From positions 1 through 64,000 of the forward strand of contig JBDHVW010000042.1 of the NCBI GenBank assembly GCA_039809865.1: a stretch of 64,000 nucleotides of DNA. The letters run 5' to 3'. The notes under the pieces are model-generated. The model was not told the DNA's origin, made no database searches, and saw nothing but the letters and a program-made list of their open reading frames with translations. Both the position numbers and the translations under genes were made by a program. Positions 24,635 to 32,231 of the stretch are shown piece by piece. Source of the DNA: QWHO01 sp039809865 (GTDB lineage Bacteria > Vulcanimicrobiota > Xenobia > Xenobiales > QWHO01). Every line of letters starts with the position of its first letter. The stretch's first letter is position 1.

Positions 24635-25564
24635 ATGCTGGCCTGGCTGCTGCCGCTGCTGGTCACCGTAACGTTCTACGGACTGGCGGGGGGGATCTGG
24701 AAGCAGTGCGCCCTTTCGCTGGGCGCGATGAGCTTGCTGTTCGTGGCCGTCAAGACGGTCGTCAACTGGGGCGCCTGGGCGGCGCTCAGTCGCCGCGGCT
24801 TTGGCGACGCCGCGTCGCGCAAATTTCTGGGCTGGGCGCTGACGGGGCAGTTCTTCAACGGACTGGCCTGGATCGGCTATTTCATCGCCCTCACTTACGG
24901 ACCGGCGGCTATCGTGCAAACCATCACGGCAGCCTATACCGCGCTGGCCGCGCTGCTGGCGCTCGTCTTCCTGCGCGAGCGCGTGGTGGCCATCCAGGGG
25001 CTGGGCATCGCGCTGGTCGTCAGCGCCGGAATGTTCCTGGGCTACACCTCGATGAGCGGCGGCGCGAACACGGGCTCGCTCTGGATCATCGCCAGCGTCT
25101 CCACGATGATCTTCTGGGCCGTGGCCGTGACCATCTTCAAGCATGCCTATAACCAGCCCGAAGCCGACGACTGGCGCTTCTTCGTGCTGAACTGGGCGGG
25201 CGTGGGCCTGACGATGCTGCCCTACGGCCTCCTCACCGACCACAGCATGGCGGCGGGCAAAGACCTCTGGCTGGGCCTGCTGATCGTCACGCTCTACGCT
25301 CTGGGCGACCTCACGCTGTTCGCGGCCATCGCGCGGGGACCGGCCTCGATCGTGAGCCCCGTGAGCGGGCTCTACCCGGTGCCCACGCTCTTTTACGCCA
25401 GCCTGGTGCTGCACGAGCACATCTCCGGACTCCAGATGGCGGCCATCGGCGTGGTGCTGGTGGCCATCGTCATGGTCGTGCCCGCACCGGACAATCCCGT
25501 CATGAAGCTGTTTCGGAAGGGGAGCGCTGCCGCAGCCGGGAACGTCCCGACAACTCTTGAGTAG
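24635..25564 (+). CDS. EamA/DMT-superfamily membrane transporter
   Basis: A 309-residue protein of about ten membrane helices in two EamA-like halves. The pattern YGPAAIVQTITAAYTALAAL followed by FLRERVVAIQGLGIALVVSA closes the first half; ARGPASIVSPVSGLYPVPTL and LHEHISGLQMAAIGVVLVAI closes the second. The start directly follows the amine oxidase stop. Drug/metabolite transporters of this type move small organic molecules; the substrate is unknown. Confidence 0.9.
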   Translation: MLAWLLPLLVTVTFYGLAGGIWKQCALSLGAMSLLFVAVKTVVNWGAWAALSRRGFGDAASRKFLGWALTGQFFNGLAWIGYFIALTYGPAAIVQTITAAYTALAALLALVFLRERVVAIQGLGIALVVSAGMFLGYTSMSGGANTGSLWIIASVSTMIFWAVAVTIFKHAYNQPEADDWRFFVLNWAGVGLTMLPYGLLTDHSMAAGKDLWLGLLIVTLYALGDLTLFAAIARGPASIVSPVSGLYPVPTLFYASLVLHEHISGLQMAAIGVVLVAIVMVVPAPDNPVMKLFRKGSAAAAGNVPTTLE

Positions 25565-25584
25565 ATCGGAGCGGTAAAGCAATC

Positions 25585-26739
25585 ATGAGCAAGATTCTCG
25601 TTCTGGGCGGCTGCGGCGCGATGGGCACCGAGTCCACCCGCGACCTGGCCCGGACGTCCGATTTCAGCGAGATCCAGGTGGCCGATATCGACCTGGACAA
25701 AGCCCAGAAGCTCTGCCAGGAGCTCGGGCCCAAGCTGAAGGCGCTGACCGTGGACGTGAGCGACGAAGCAGCGCTGGTCAAGCTTTTCCACGACGTCGAC
25801 ATCGTGCTCAACTGCACCAGCTACCGGTTCGGCCTGGAGATCACCCGGGCGGCCATCGCTGCCAAGAAGCCCATGCTCGACCTGGGCGGCCTCTACAACA
25901 CGCCCAAGCAGCTGGCCATGAGCGACGATGCCAGGGCCGCCGGGGCCACCATCGTGCTGGGGATGGGCGCCACTCCGGGCGTCACCAACCTGATGGGCAA
26001 GCTGGGCTCAACCCGCATGGACGAAGTCGACGCCGTGCACACCCACTTTGCCACGTATCGCCGCATCGCACCTTCGCCGGGTCTGGTCGACACCGTGCTG
26101 GACGAGTTCAGCCCCTCCACCGTGCGCTTCTTCTACGAGGACGGCAAGATGATCGAGGTGCCGCCCTTCTACGGCGAGAAGGAGGTCGAGTTCAACGCGC
26201 CCGTGGGCCGCACGAAGTGCTGGATCGTCCCCCACTCCGAGGTGCATGCCTTCTCCAAGTCGATCCCGGGCGTGAAGCGCGTGGACGTGCGCGGAACCTG
26301 GCGCCCCGAGACGATGGAGCTGCTCAAGCACTACAACGAGATCGGCCTGCTCGGCGTCGAGCCGGTCAAGATCGGCGACGCCGAGGTCAAGCCCAAGCAG
26401 CTTTTGCGCCAGCTGCACCTGGACCACGACGACCCGTCCGATCCGAAGGAGTACGCCTTCCTGGTCAACGTCGAGGTGCGCGGCCGGCGCGGCGGCGCGG
26501 ACGTGGTGGCCACCTACAACCTCAGTCACCCGCCCCGCAGCGAGTGGGACATGACCTGCACGGCCAAGGTCACCGGCATCCCCGCCTCGATCGGCGCTCA
26601 GCTCCTGTCGAAGAACGTCAGCAAGCCGGGGGTCAACACGCCCGAGAACGTCTTCGATCCCGAGACGATGTTCCGCGAGCTCGCCAAGCGCAAGATCGTC
26701 GTGGACGAGAAGGTCGTCGAGACGAGGGTGTACAACTAG
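25585..26739 (+). CDS. Saccharopine-dehydrogenase-like NAD(P)-dependent oxidoreductase
   Basis: A 384-residue protein with N-terminal Rossmann fold KILVLGGCGAMGTESTRDLA, then VDIVLNCTSYRFGLEITRAA and MLDLGGLYNTPKQL, the saccharopine dehydrogenase NADP-binding pattern, and GMGATPGVTNLMGKLG. Family members act in lysine, homospermidine or carboxynorspermidine metabolism. Closeness to amine oxidase and a small-molecule permease would fit polyamine or amino acid use, but that is inference. A 20-base gap after the permease suggests one operon. Its stop overlaps the convergent transporter-HEAT gene stop (CTAG). Confidence 0.85.
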   Translation: MSKILVLGGCGAMGTESTRDLARTSDFSEIQVADIDLDKAQKLCQELGPKLKALTVDVSDEAALVKLFHDVDIVLNCTSYRFGLEITRAAIAAKKPMLDLGGLYNTPKQLAMSDDARAAGATIVLGMGATPGVTNLMGKLGSTRMDEVDAVHTHFATYRRIAPSPGLVDTVLDEFSPSTVRFFYEDGKMIEVPPFYGEKEVEFNAPVGRTKCWIVPHSEVHAFSKSIPGVKRVDVRGTWRPETMELLKHYNEIGLLGVEPVKIGDAEVKPKQLLRQLHLDHDDPSDPKEYAFLVNVEVRGRRGGADVVATYNLSHPPRSEWDMTCTAKVTGIPASIGAQLLSKNVSKPGVNTPENVFDPETMFRELAKRKIVVDEKVVETRVYN

Positions 26740-29504
26740 CGGCGCTCTGCCGCGCGGAGCTGTCCGGTGAGCGAGCGGAAGAGCTCCAGCGCCAGCTCCG
26801 GGTGCTCGCGGATCCAGTCGAAGAGGCGCCCCGGAGGCCACGACATCAGCTCAGAAGCCGTCTCGGCCAGCGCGTCGGCGCGATGGCAGCCCCCGTCCAG
26901 GGCGGCGATCTCGCCCAGCAGGCAGACCGGCTCCAGGAGGGCGCCGTCGTGGCGCACGGTGCCGTCGAGCAGGGCGTAGAAGCGGTCGGCGGGCTGCCCG
27001 GCCCGGAACAGCACCTGGCCGGGCAAGAAGCGCTCGCGCGCGCCCTGGCCCAGGATCGTCTCAAGCTCATCGAGCATCAATCCGGACAGAAGCGGCAGGC
27101 GCCGCAGGCTCGAGAGACGACCGGTTCCCGCCGCGGCGAGCCGCACGCGCGGGTCGGGGTTGCGCGCGGCCTGAGCCAGCAGGTCGGGCAGCGCCAGCGA
27201 GCCGCCCCCCCGCTCGGGCGGATGCTCGTCCAGGAGCTCGACCAGCACGGCGGCACTGGCCCGATCGCCCAGGTTGCTGAGCGCCTCCAGAGCCTCGGCG
27301 CGCTCGCGGGCGCCGCCCACGCGCAAGCGGCGGCGCACGCCTCCGATCGCCTCGGTGCCCTCCAGGCGCTCCAGAATGGCCAGGGCGAGGCGGCGGGCCC
27401 GCTGCAGACGATTGCGCAGCGACGCCAGCAGCAGCTCGGTCGCGCGGGCGGCCTCGAGCTCCTGGAGCAGCTTGAGCTCCAGGCGCGCCTCGGAGAGCAA
27501 TCCCCGCAGCTCGCCGCGCAGGGCCTCCTCGCCGGCCGCCAGCACGGCGGCCTCGACCGTGACCAGGCGCGGGGACCGCAGGGCCACCTCAGCCGCGCGG
27601 GCGCCACTGGGACCGGCGTGAGACAGGCCCCGGGCGGCCTCCAAACGGACCTCGCGCGCCTCGTCTCCGAGCGCGGTGGCCAGGATTTGCAGCGCCAACG
27701 GGTCGGTCCTGGGGGCCAGCGCGCGGGCGGCGGCCAGGCGGACCTCCGCCGCGGGATGCTCCAGAGCCGTCTCCAGCCGCCGCAAGGGCAACGTGGGGCC
27801 GAGGCGCCCCAGGGCCAGCGCCGCCCATTCCGGGTGCTCCAGAAAGGGCAGACCCAGCTCGCCGCACCAGGGAGGCAGGCAGGCCAGAGCGGGGGCCGGG
27901 TCGGTGGCGAGCAGCGCCTCCAGCACCGGGCGACCGGAGGGCGGGAGGCTGGCGGCCGCCTGGGCGCGCACGTGCGGGTCGGGGTCGTCCAGCAGGCGGT
28001 GCCGATCGGCTTCGGAGGCGCCCGAGAGAGCAGCCAGGCGCACGGACGGCTCGGGGTCGTCGAGCACGGCGGGCGGCACCTGAGGGCCCAGCGCGCGCGC
28101 GGCCGTGCAGCGCACTGCCGGATTGGGATGCCGGACCGCGCGCAGCAGCAGCTCGGGCGGCAGCGCGGAGGCGCGCGCCCCCAGCGGAGAGAGATCGCCG
28201 GCCTCGAGGGCCGCCTCCCCCATGCGCGCGAGCCGCTCCGGCGGCAGCGGGACGTCGGCGGAGAGACCGCCGGAAATCATGTCCTCGAGCAGCGCCCCCA
28301 GGTACGCGCGCCGGACGGCCAGCGCGCCCAGGAAGTAGCCGACCGCCAGGGCCAGCCCCGGCAGCACGACCTGCTCGGGGTTGCGGGTCAGCAACAGCAG
28401 GCCGCCTGCCAGGGCGCGGGCAGCGTAGGAGACGACGCCTTCCAGGAAGGCCCGCAGACGCGGCCGGTAGCGGCCGGGAAACGCGTTGTAAACCAGGCTG
28501 CGGGCGGGGCTGCCGACGCAATTCTGGAACATGCGGTGCACGCTCCAGGCGAAGACGGCGGCCAGCAGGCTGTAGTCGAATCCGAGCGCCACGAACGCCA
28601 GCACGGCCAGCAGCGGATGGAGCAGGCTCGTGAGCGGCACGCCGGCGCGCTGCAGCAGCCACGGGGTGAGGCCCGCCAGGAAGGGGATCTCGACGAGATA
28701 GGCCGTGGCCACCAGCACGCCCAGAAACGCGGCCAGCCGCTCGGGACGGTCGTAGTGGCGGGCGAAAAGGTCGCTGTAGCAGTACTGCGCCATGGCCAGG
28801 CACAGCACCATGCCCAGCAGCATCGCGAGCAATCCGCGGGCCAGTTGGGAGCGCCCGATGAAGCGAATCGAGCCGAGCATGCGCTCGCGCAGCGGCTCGG
28901 TCGCGAAGGACTGACCCGAGGACCAGCCGGCGAGGCGGCGCCCGAAGGCCAGAGTGAGCAGCGCCGCCCCGGCCAACAGCCCGGCCCAGACCAGCAGCAA
29001 CGTGCGCGCGCCCAGCGCGGGGCCGGTCAGCGAGGAGAGTAACCCTCCCAGGAACCCGCCCAGGCTGGTGCCGAGCGCCAGGCGAGGGAACACGCGCTTC
29101 TGCGCCAGCGAGTCGAACGAGTCGCCCGCCAGCACCCAGAAGTGATTGCTCGACACCGCGATCGCCAGCGCCGCCAGGCTGAACAGAGCGGGCAACACGG
29201 TCTGAGCCGGGAGCACCGCGAGGGCAAACCATCCGAGCAGCACGAGACCCGCCGTGGCCAGGAGCATGGCCGCGAGCAGACGGTCGTGCCGGAACCTCCC
29301 CACGTTGGCCGCGTAGAGCAGGGAGCCCGCGGCGGCGCCCAGCGAGGCGAAGAGGATGGTCGCCGGCAGCGCTTTGACCCCCAGCAGCCCCAGAAGCAAG
29401 GCCTCGGTACTGGTGGTGCCCACGGCCAGGGCCGCCGTCATCAGGGCCAGCAAGAGGGCAAAGAATGCGAAACGGGGACGCTCGCGCCGACGGACCCCTA
29501 GCAT
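26736..29504 (-). CDS. MFS/NTT-like membrane protein fused to HEAT repeats and a cyclic-nucleotide-binding domain
   Basis: A 922-residue three-part protein. Residues 1-450 hold about 12 membrane helices (FAFFALLLALMTAALAVGTT; SSNHFWVLAGDSFDSLAQKR; GTSLGGFLGGLLSSLTGPAL) in an MFS or nucleotide-transporter-like arrangement. Residues about 480-790 are HEAT-like repeats (LLRAVRHPNPAVRCTAARAL; HPAAEVRLAAARALAPRTDP; LGDEAREVRLEAARGLSHAG). The last ~130 residues are a cNMP-binding domain (RFLPGQVLFRAGQPADRFYA; GTVRHDGALLEPVCLLGEIA). ATG 29504 overlaps the stop of the sensor gene. Such fusions exist in some environmental bacteria; substrate and ligand are unknown. Confidence 0.85.
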   Translation of the reverse strand: MLGVRRRERPRFAFFALLLALMTAALAVGTTSTEALLLGLLGVKALPATILFASLGAAAGSLLYAANVGRFRHDRLLAAMLLATAGLVLLGWFALAVLPAQTVLPALFSLAALAIAVSSNHFWVLAGDSFDSLAQKRVFPRLALGTSLGGFLGGLLSSLTGPALGARTLLLVWAGLLAGAALLTLAFGRRLAGWSSGQSFATEPLRERMLGSIRFIGRSQLARGLLAMLLGMVLCLAMAQYCYSDLFARHYDRPERLAAFLGVLVATAYLVEIPFLAGLTPWLLQRAGVPLTSLLHPLLAVLAFVALGFDYSLLAAVFAWSVHRMFQNCVGSPARSLVYNAFPGRYRPRLRAFLEGVVSYAARALAGGLLLLTRNPEQVVLPGLALAVGYFLGALAVRRAYLGALLEDMISGGLSADVPLPPERLARMGEAALEAGDLSPLGARASALPPELLLRAVRHPNPAVRCTAARALGPQVPPAVLDDPEPSVRLAALSGASEADRHRLLDDPDPHVRAQAAASLPPSGRPVLEALLATDPAPALACLPPWCGELGLPFLEHPEWAALALGRLGPTLPLRRLETALEHPAAEVRLAAARALAPRTDPLALQILATALGDEAREVRLEAARGLSHAGPSGARAAEVALRSPRLVTVEAAVLAAGEEALRGELRGLLSEARLELKLLQELEAARATELLLASLRNRLQRARRLALAILERLEGTEAIGGVRRRLRVGGARERAEALEALSNLGDRASAAVLVELLDEHPPERGGGSLALPDLLAQAARNPDPRVRLAAAGTGRLSSLRRLPLLSGLMLDELETILGQGARERFLPGQVLFRAGQPADRFYALLDGTVRHDGALLEPVCLLGEIAALDGGCHRADALAETASELMSWPPGRLFDWIREHPELALELFRSLTGQLRAAERR

Positions 29505-31123
29505 GCCGGCAGGCGGAACCAGGCCGTGGTTCCCTCGAGCTCGAGGTGCGAGCCGTGCAGGACCAGGATCTCCTGGGCTACGTGCAGCCCGATCCCCAGG
29601 CCCGCCGGGCGCCCGGGGACCGCGGGCCGGGGCAGCGGGCCCGCCAGCACGGCCCGGAGCAGGGAGGGGGGCACCGGAGGCCCGCCGCTGGAAACCTCGA
29701 CCCGCGCCGAGCCCCCATCGCGGGACACCCGCAGGACCGCCGGCTCCATCGCGTTGGCCAGGAGGTTGTCCAGCACCAGGCGCAACCACTCCGGATCGGC
29801 CTCGACCTCGGGTGGGTCCTCCAACTCGCCGTCGACGAACGCATAGCGCTGCAGGCTCAAGACCAGCGCGCCGCGCTGAAGGAGAGCCAGCGCCGCCAGG
29901 TTGCGCGCCGCCAGCAACCCGGGCTCGAGCTGCCGGGACAGGCGCTCGAACAGGTCCCCCAATCGCTCCGAGAGCCGACGCTCGCGCGTGGCATCCCGCA
30001 GCACCACCAGCGCCCCCACCTGCCCGCCGCCCGCCAGGACGCGCGTCCGGGTCACCTCCCAGACGTAGCCCTCGCGCTCGAGCAACGTGCTCTCGACCAG
30101 CCGCTCGTCCGCCGCGAAAGAAACTCCGGTCAATTCGTGCCCGAGCAGCTCCTCGACCGAGCGGCCCAGGGCCACCGCCGCGGCCGGATTGGCCAGCCGC
30201 ACGATACCCTCGCGGTCGAGGGCCACGAGACCGTCCAGGTTGCCCTCCACCACGGCTTTCAGCTCGGCCTGGGCCTCCTGCATCCGCTCCACCGGGTTGG
30301 TCAGCCGCCTGAGCAACGGAAAGCTGGCCAGCAGGGCCACCACCACGGCCGCGAGCCCCAGCCCATAGAGCTGCAGCCGGGTCGACTCGAGAAACGCCAG
30401 GTGCTCGCGGGTGCTCTGCCCCAGCACCAGCACCGCCACTCTGCCCAGCGGCGCCTCGCGCAGATCGAACTCGTCTCGGCCCACCACGACAGCCTCCCCC
30501 GAGCGAGCCAGGACGGGCGTCCCCGGGAGAAAGGTCGAGCCCAACACGCGCCCGGAAGCCTCCAACTGAACCAGGCAGCCGGTATCCGCCGCCAGCTTGT
30601 CCAGCAGAGCCTGGTCCACGCGCAAGCCCAGCACCGCGGTGCCGCCGATGGAATCATCCGCGTCGTAAAGCGGGGTGGAGGCCACCTGGTAGAGCTTGCC
30701 GTCGCGCAGCCAGTAACCCGTGAAGGGCTCATCCCCCACCTGCAACTCCAGTTTGCCCGAAGGGGCCGTCCCCTGGTCACTCTCCAGCTTCAGGGAGCCG
30801 TCGGCCTCGGTCAGCACCAGGAGGTCCAGTCCGTATTCGGGCATCACCACCGAGCTGACGTGGTCTTGCAACGTGGCGAAATCGGTGCGGCGCAGGATGG
30901 TGCGAAAGCCCGGCTCGGCCTCCAAAACCCGGGCCAACAGGGCCAGGCGCGAGAAGCGCTCCGTCTCCTGGCCGCGAAAAGTGGCCAGGGACACCGACAG
31001 CGCCCGGCTCTGCTGCAGAATCACCTGCTGGCGCACGTCGCGATAGATGATGGCCAGGCTCAACAGCAGCACGCCGCCCAGGAGGACGGCGATCAGCAAC
31101 AGCAGCTGGGTGCGGAGGCGCAA
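29498..31123 (-). CDS. Degenerate histidine-kinase-like sensor (no phosphoacceptor His)
   Basis: A 541-residue membrane protein from TTG 31123. Helix LLLLIAVLLGGVLLLSLAII, an extracytoplasmic sensor of dCACHE type (residues about 35-250; LPGTPVLARSGEAVVVGRDE), second helix LYGLGLAAVVVALLASFPLL, HAMP-like link, PAS domain (LDGLVALDREGIVRLANPAA) and a kinase-like C-terminus. The N box WLRLVLDNLLANAMEPA and G2 box AGLGIGLHVAQEILVLHG are present. The segment that should carry the H-E-x-x-P box reads RRLSERLGDLFERLSRQLEP with no histidine, and the G1 box Asp is replaced (VSSGGPPVPP). It is probably not an active phosphodonor. It follows the cupredoxin gene with no gap. Confidence 0.85.
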   Translation of the reverse strand: MRLRTQLLLLIAVLLGGVLLLSLAIIYRDVRQQVILQQSRALSVSLATFRGQETERFSRLALLARVLEAEPGFRTILRRTDFATLQDHVSSVVMPEYGLDLLVLTEADGSLKLESDQGTAPSGKLELQVGDEPFTGYWLRDGKLYQVASTPLYDADDSIGGTAVLGLRVDQALLDKLAADTGCLVQLEASGRVLGSTFLPGTPVLARSGEAVVVGRDEFDLREAPLGRVAVLVLGQSTREHLAFLESTRLQLYGLGLAAVVVALLASFPLLRRLTNPVERMQEAQAELKAVVEGNLDGLVALDREGIVRLANPAAAVALGRSVEELLGHELTGVSFAADERLVESTLLEREGYVWEVTRTRVLAGGGQVGALVVLRDATRERRLSERLGDLFERLSRQLEPGLLAARNLAALALLQRGALVLSLQRYAFVDGELEDPPEVEADPEWLRLVLDNLLANAMEPAVLRVSRDGGSARVEVSSGGPPVPPSLLRAVLAGPLPRPAVPGRPAGLGIGLHVAQEILVLHGSHLELEGTTAWFRLPAC

Positions 31124-31816
31124 TTACAGCGTCAGATCCACCTCGGCCCGGTCCCCCTTCACCTCGATCACCTGCGAGTGGCTCTCCAGGCGCGGATGCC
31201 AGGTCTTCAGCACATAGCGGCCCGGCGGCACGCCCGCGATGCTGAAGTGGTGCCGGGCGTCGGGGACGGCGAAATAGCCGTTCTCGAGCACCACGATATA
31301 AGCGTTCATGTGGGTGTGAATGGCGCAGAACAGCTCCACCACGCCGGCCTTGTCGAAGGTCACCGAGCGCGACTCGCCCTTGGGATACTCCGGCAGCTCG
31401 AACTTCTTGGCGGCCGAGTCGGAGTAGACCCCGTGATAGATGATGTCCTGGTTGGGAAACTCCACGGTGCTCCCCACCAGCACCGGCAACACGTAGGGGC
31501 GGAACTGACGACCCCTCTGCTCCATCCGGGCCGGGGGGAACTTGCCCTCGCCCTTCCCCTTCACTCCGACCAGGTAGATCACGATGTTCTGGACCTCGTC
31601 ACCCTCATCCACGGCCGCGTCCCTGGCGTAGGTGTCCGGCTTGACGCCGTAGCCGGCCCGGGTGCGCCGGCCCGTGGCCTTCTTCTTGAGGGGCGATTTG
31701 AGGGTCACGTCGCCCTCCACCGTCCCGGCCAGCGTGGGGCCAACCAGCGCCAGGACCAGCAGCAGCACCATCCACATGGGGCCAAACTTCTGAGGCTGAA
31801 GAAACGATCCCCCCAC
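31124..31816 (-). CDS. Exported cupredoxin (methylamine-utilisation-protein-like)
   Basis: A 230-residue protein. The signal segment MWMVLLLVLALVGPTLAG is near the start; translation may begin at GTG 31816 or at ATG 31777. A type-1 copper site is readable: a histidine in FPNQDIIYHGVYSDSAAK and the Cys-His-Met cluster in VELFCAIHTHMNAYIVV. A short beta-rich C-terminal domain follows (FSIAGVPPGRYVLKTWHPRL), as in proteins annotated as methylamine-utilisation or plastocyanin-like. It is the first gene of a three-gene unit with the sensor and the HEAT/cNMP transporter, suggesting copper or redox input in the envelope. Confidence 0.85.
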   Translation of the reverse strand: MGGSFLQPQKFGPMWMVLLLVLALVGPTLAGTVEGDVTLKSPLKKKATGRRTRAGYGVKPDTYARDAAVDEGDEVQNIVIYLVGVKGKGEGKFPPARMEQRGRQFRPYVLPVLVGSTVEFPNQDIIYHGVYSDSAAKKFELPEYPKGESRSVTFDKAGVVELFCAIHTHMNAYIVVLENGYFAVPDARHHFSIAGVPPGRYVLKTWHPRLESHSQVIEVKGDRAEVDLTL

Positions 31817-31877
31817 CCGGTAGATTTTTTTAACAAATCATGCTAATCTGTCAGAAGTATCAGATGGGAGGGCTTCA
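31817..31877. promoter_or_regulatory. Short AT-rich divergent promoter region
   Basis: 61 bp between the cupredoxin unit (minus) and the small membrane protein (plus). It is the most AT-rich stretch nearby (TAGATTTTTTTAACAAATCA). TTAACA and AAGTAT lie 19 bases apart on the plus strand; CTGACA on the minus strand may be a -35. Both calls are weak. Confidence 0.35.
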
Positions 31878-32129
31878 GTGAGAACTCGTACCCCGGAAAA
31901 GTCCCAGTCCAACTCCGGTGCAGGACTCGTGTTCCTGGTCATCGTCGCCGTGGCGTTGTATTTCGTCTGGCCCACCATTGAGAACGCTTTCGTGGGAGCC
32001 TTCGTGGCAGGCGGATTCGCCCTCACCTTCGGCCTGATCTTCCTGAAGTGCGTCGCCATCCTGGGCCTGTTTGGCTTTGGCCTGTTCCTGCTCTCGACGA
32101 TGTTGTTCCCGAGCAAGAAGCGCCGCTAA
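31878..32129 (+). CDS. Small membrane protein
   Basis: An 83-residue protein with two hydrophobic helices (GLVFLVIVAVALYFVWPTIE; CVAILGLFGFGLFLLSTMLF) and basic ends (MRTRTPEKS; PSKKRR). GTG 31878 is preceded by GGGAGGG at a good distance, and a strong terminator follows 30 bases after the stop, so it is a true monocistronic gene. No family recognised. Confidence 0.8.
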   Translation: MRTRTPEKSQSNSGAGLVFLVIVAVALYFVWPTIENAFVGAFVAGGFALTFGLIFLKCVAILGLFGFGLFLLSTMLFPSKKRR

Positions 32130-32159
32130 TCGAGGTTTTCCCAAAGTGGGGTCACCCGG

Positions 32160-32187
32160 GCCGGGTCGTGAAGACCCGGCTCTTCTT
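32160..32187 (+). terminator. Rho-independent terminator
   Basis: GCCGGGTC, loop GTGAA and GACCCGGC form a perfect 8-bp GC-rich stem followed by TCTTCTT. It ends the small membrane protein transcript ahead of the porin gene. Confidence 0.85.
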
Positions 32188-32231
32188 ATGCGGAAAGGTT
32201 CCCTGCGAACAGAAACAGAACTAACGCCCCC

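Noticed and set aside
22499..25582. A 1027-codon minus-strand frame opposite the amine oxidase and permease genes
   Set aside because: Shadow of real genes; product has no domain and is rich in His, Gln, Val and Gly.
26217..29042. A 941-codon plus-strand frame
   Set aside because: Antisense to the transporter-HEAT gene; Gln/Ala/Arg/Gly-rich without motifs.
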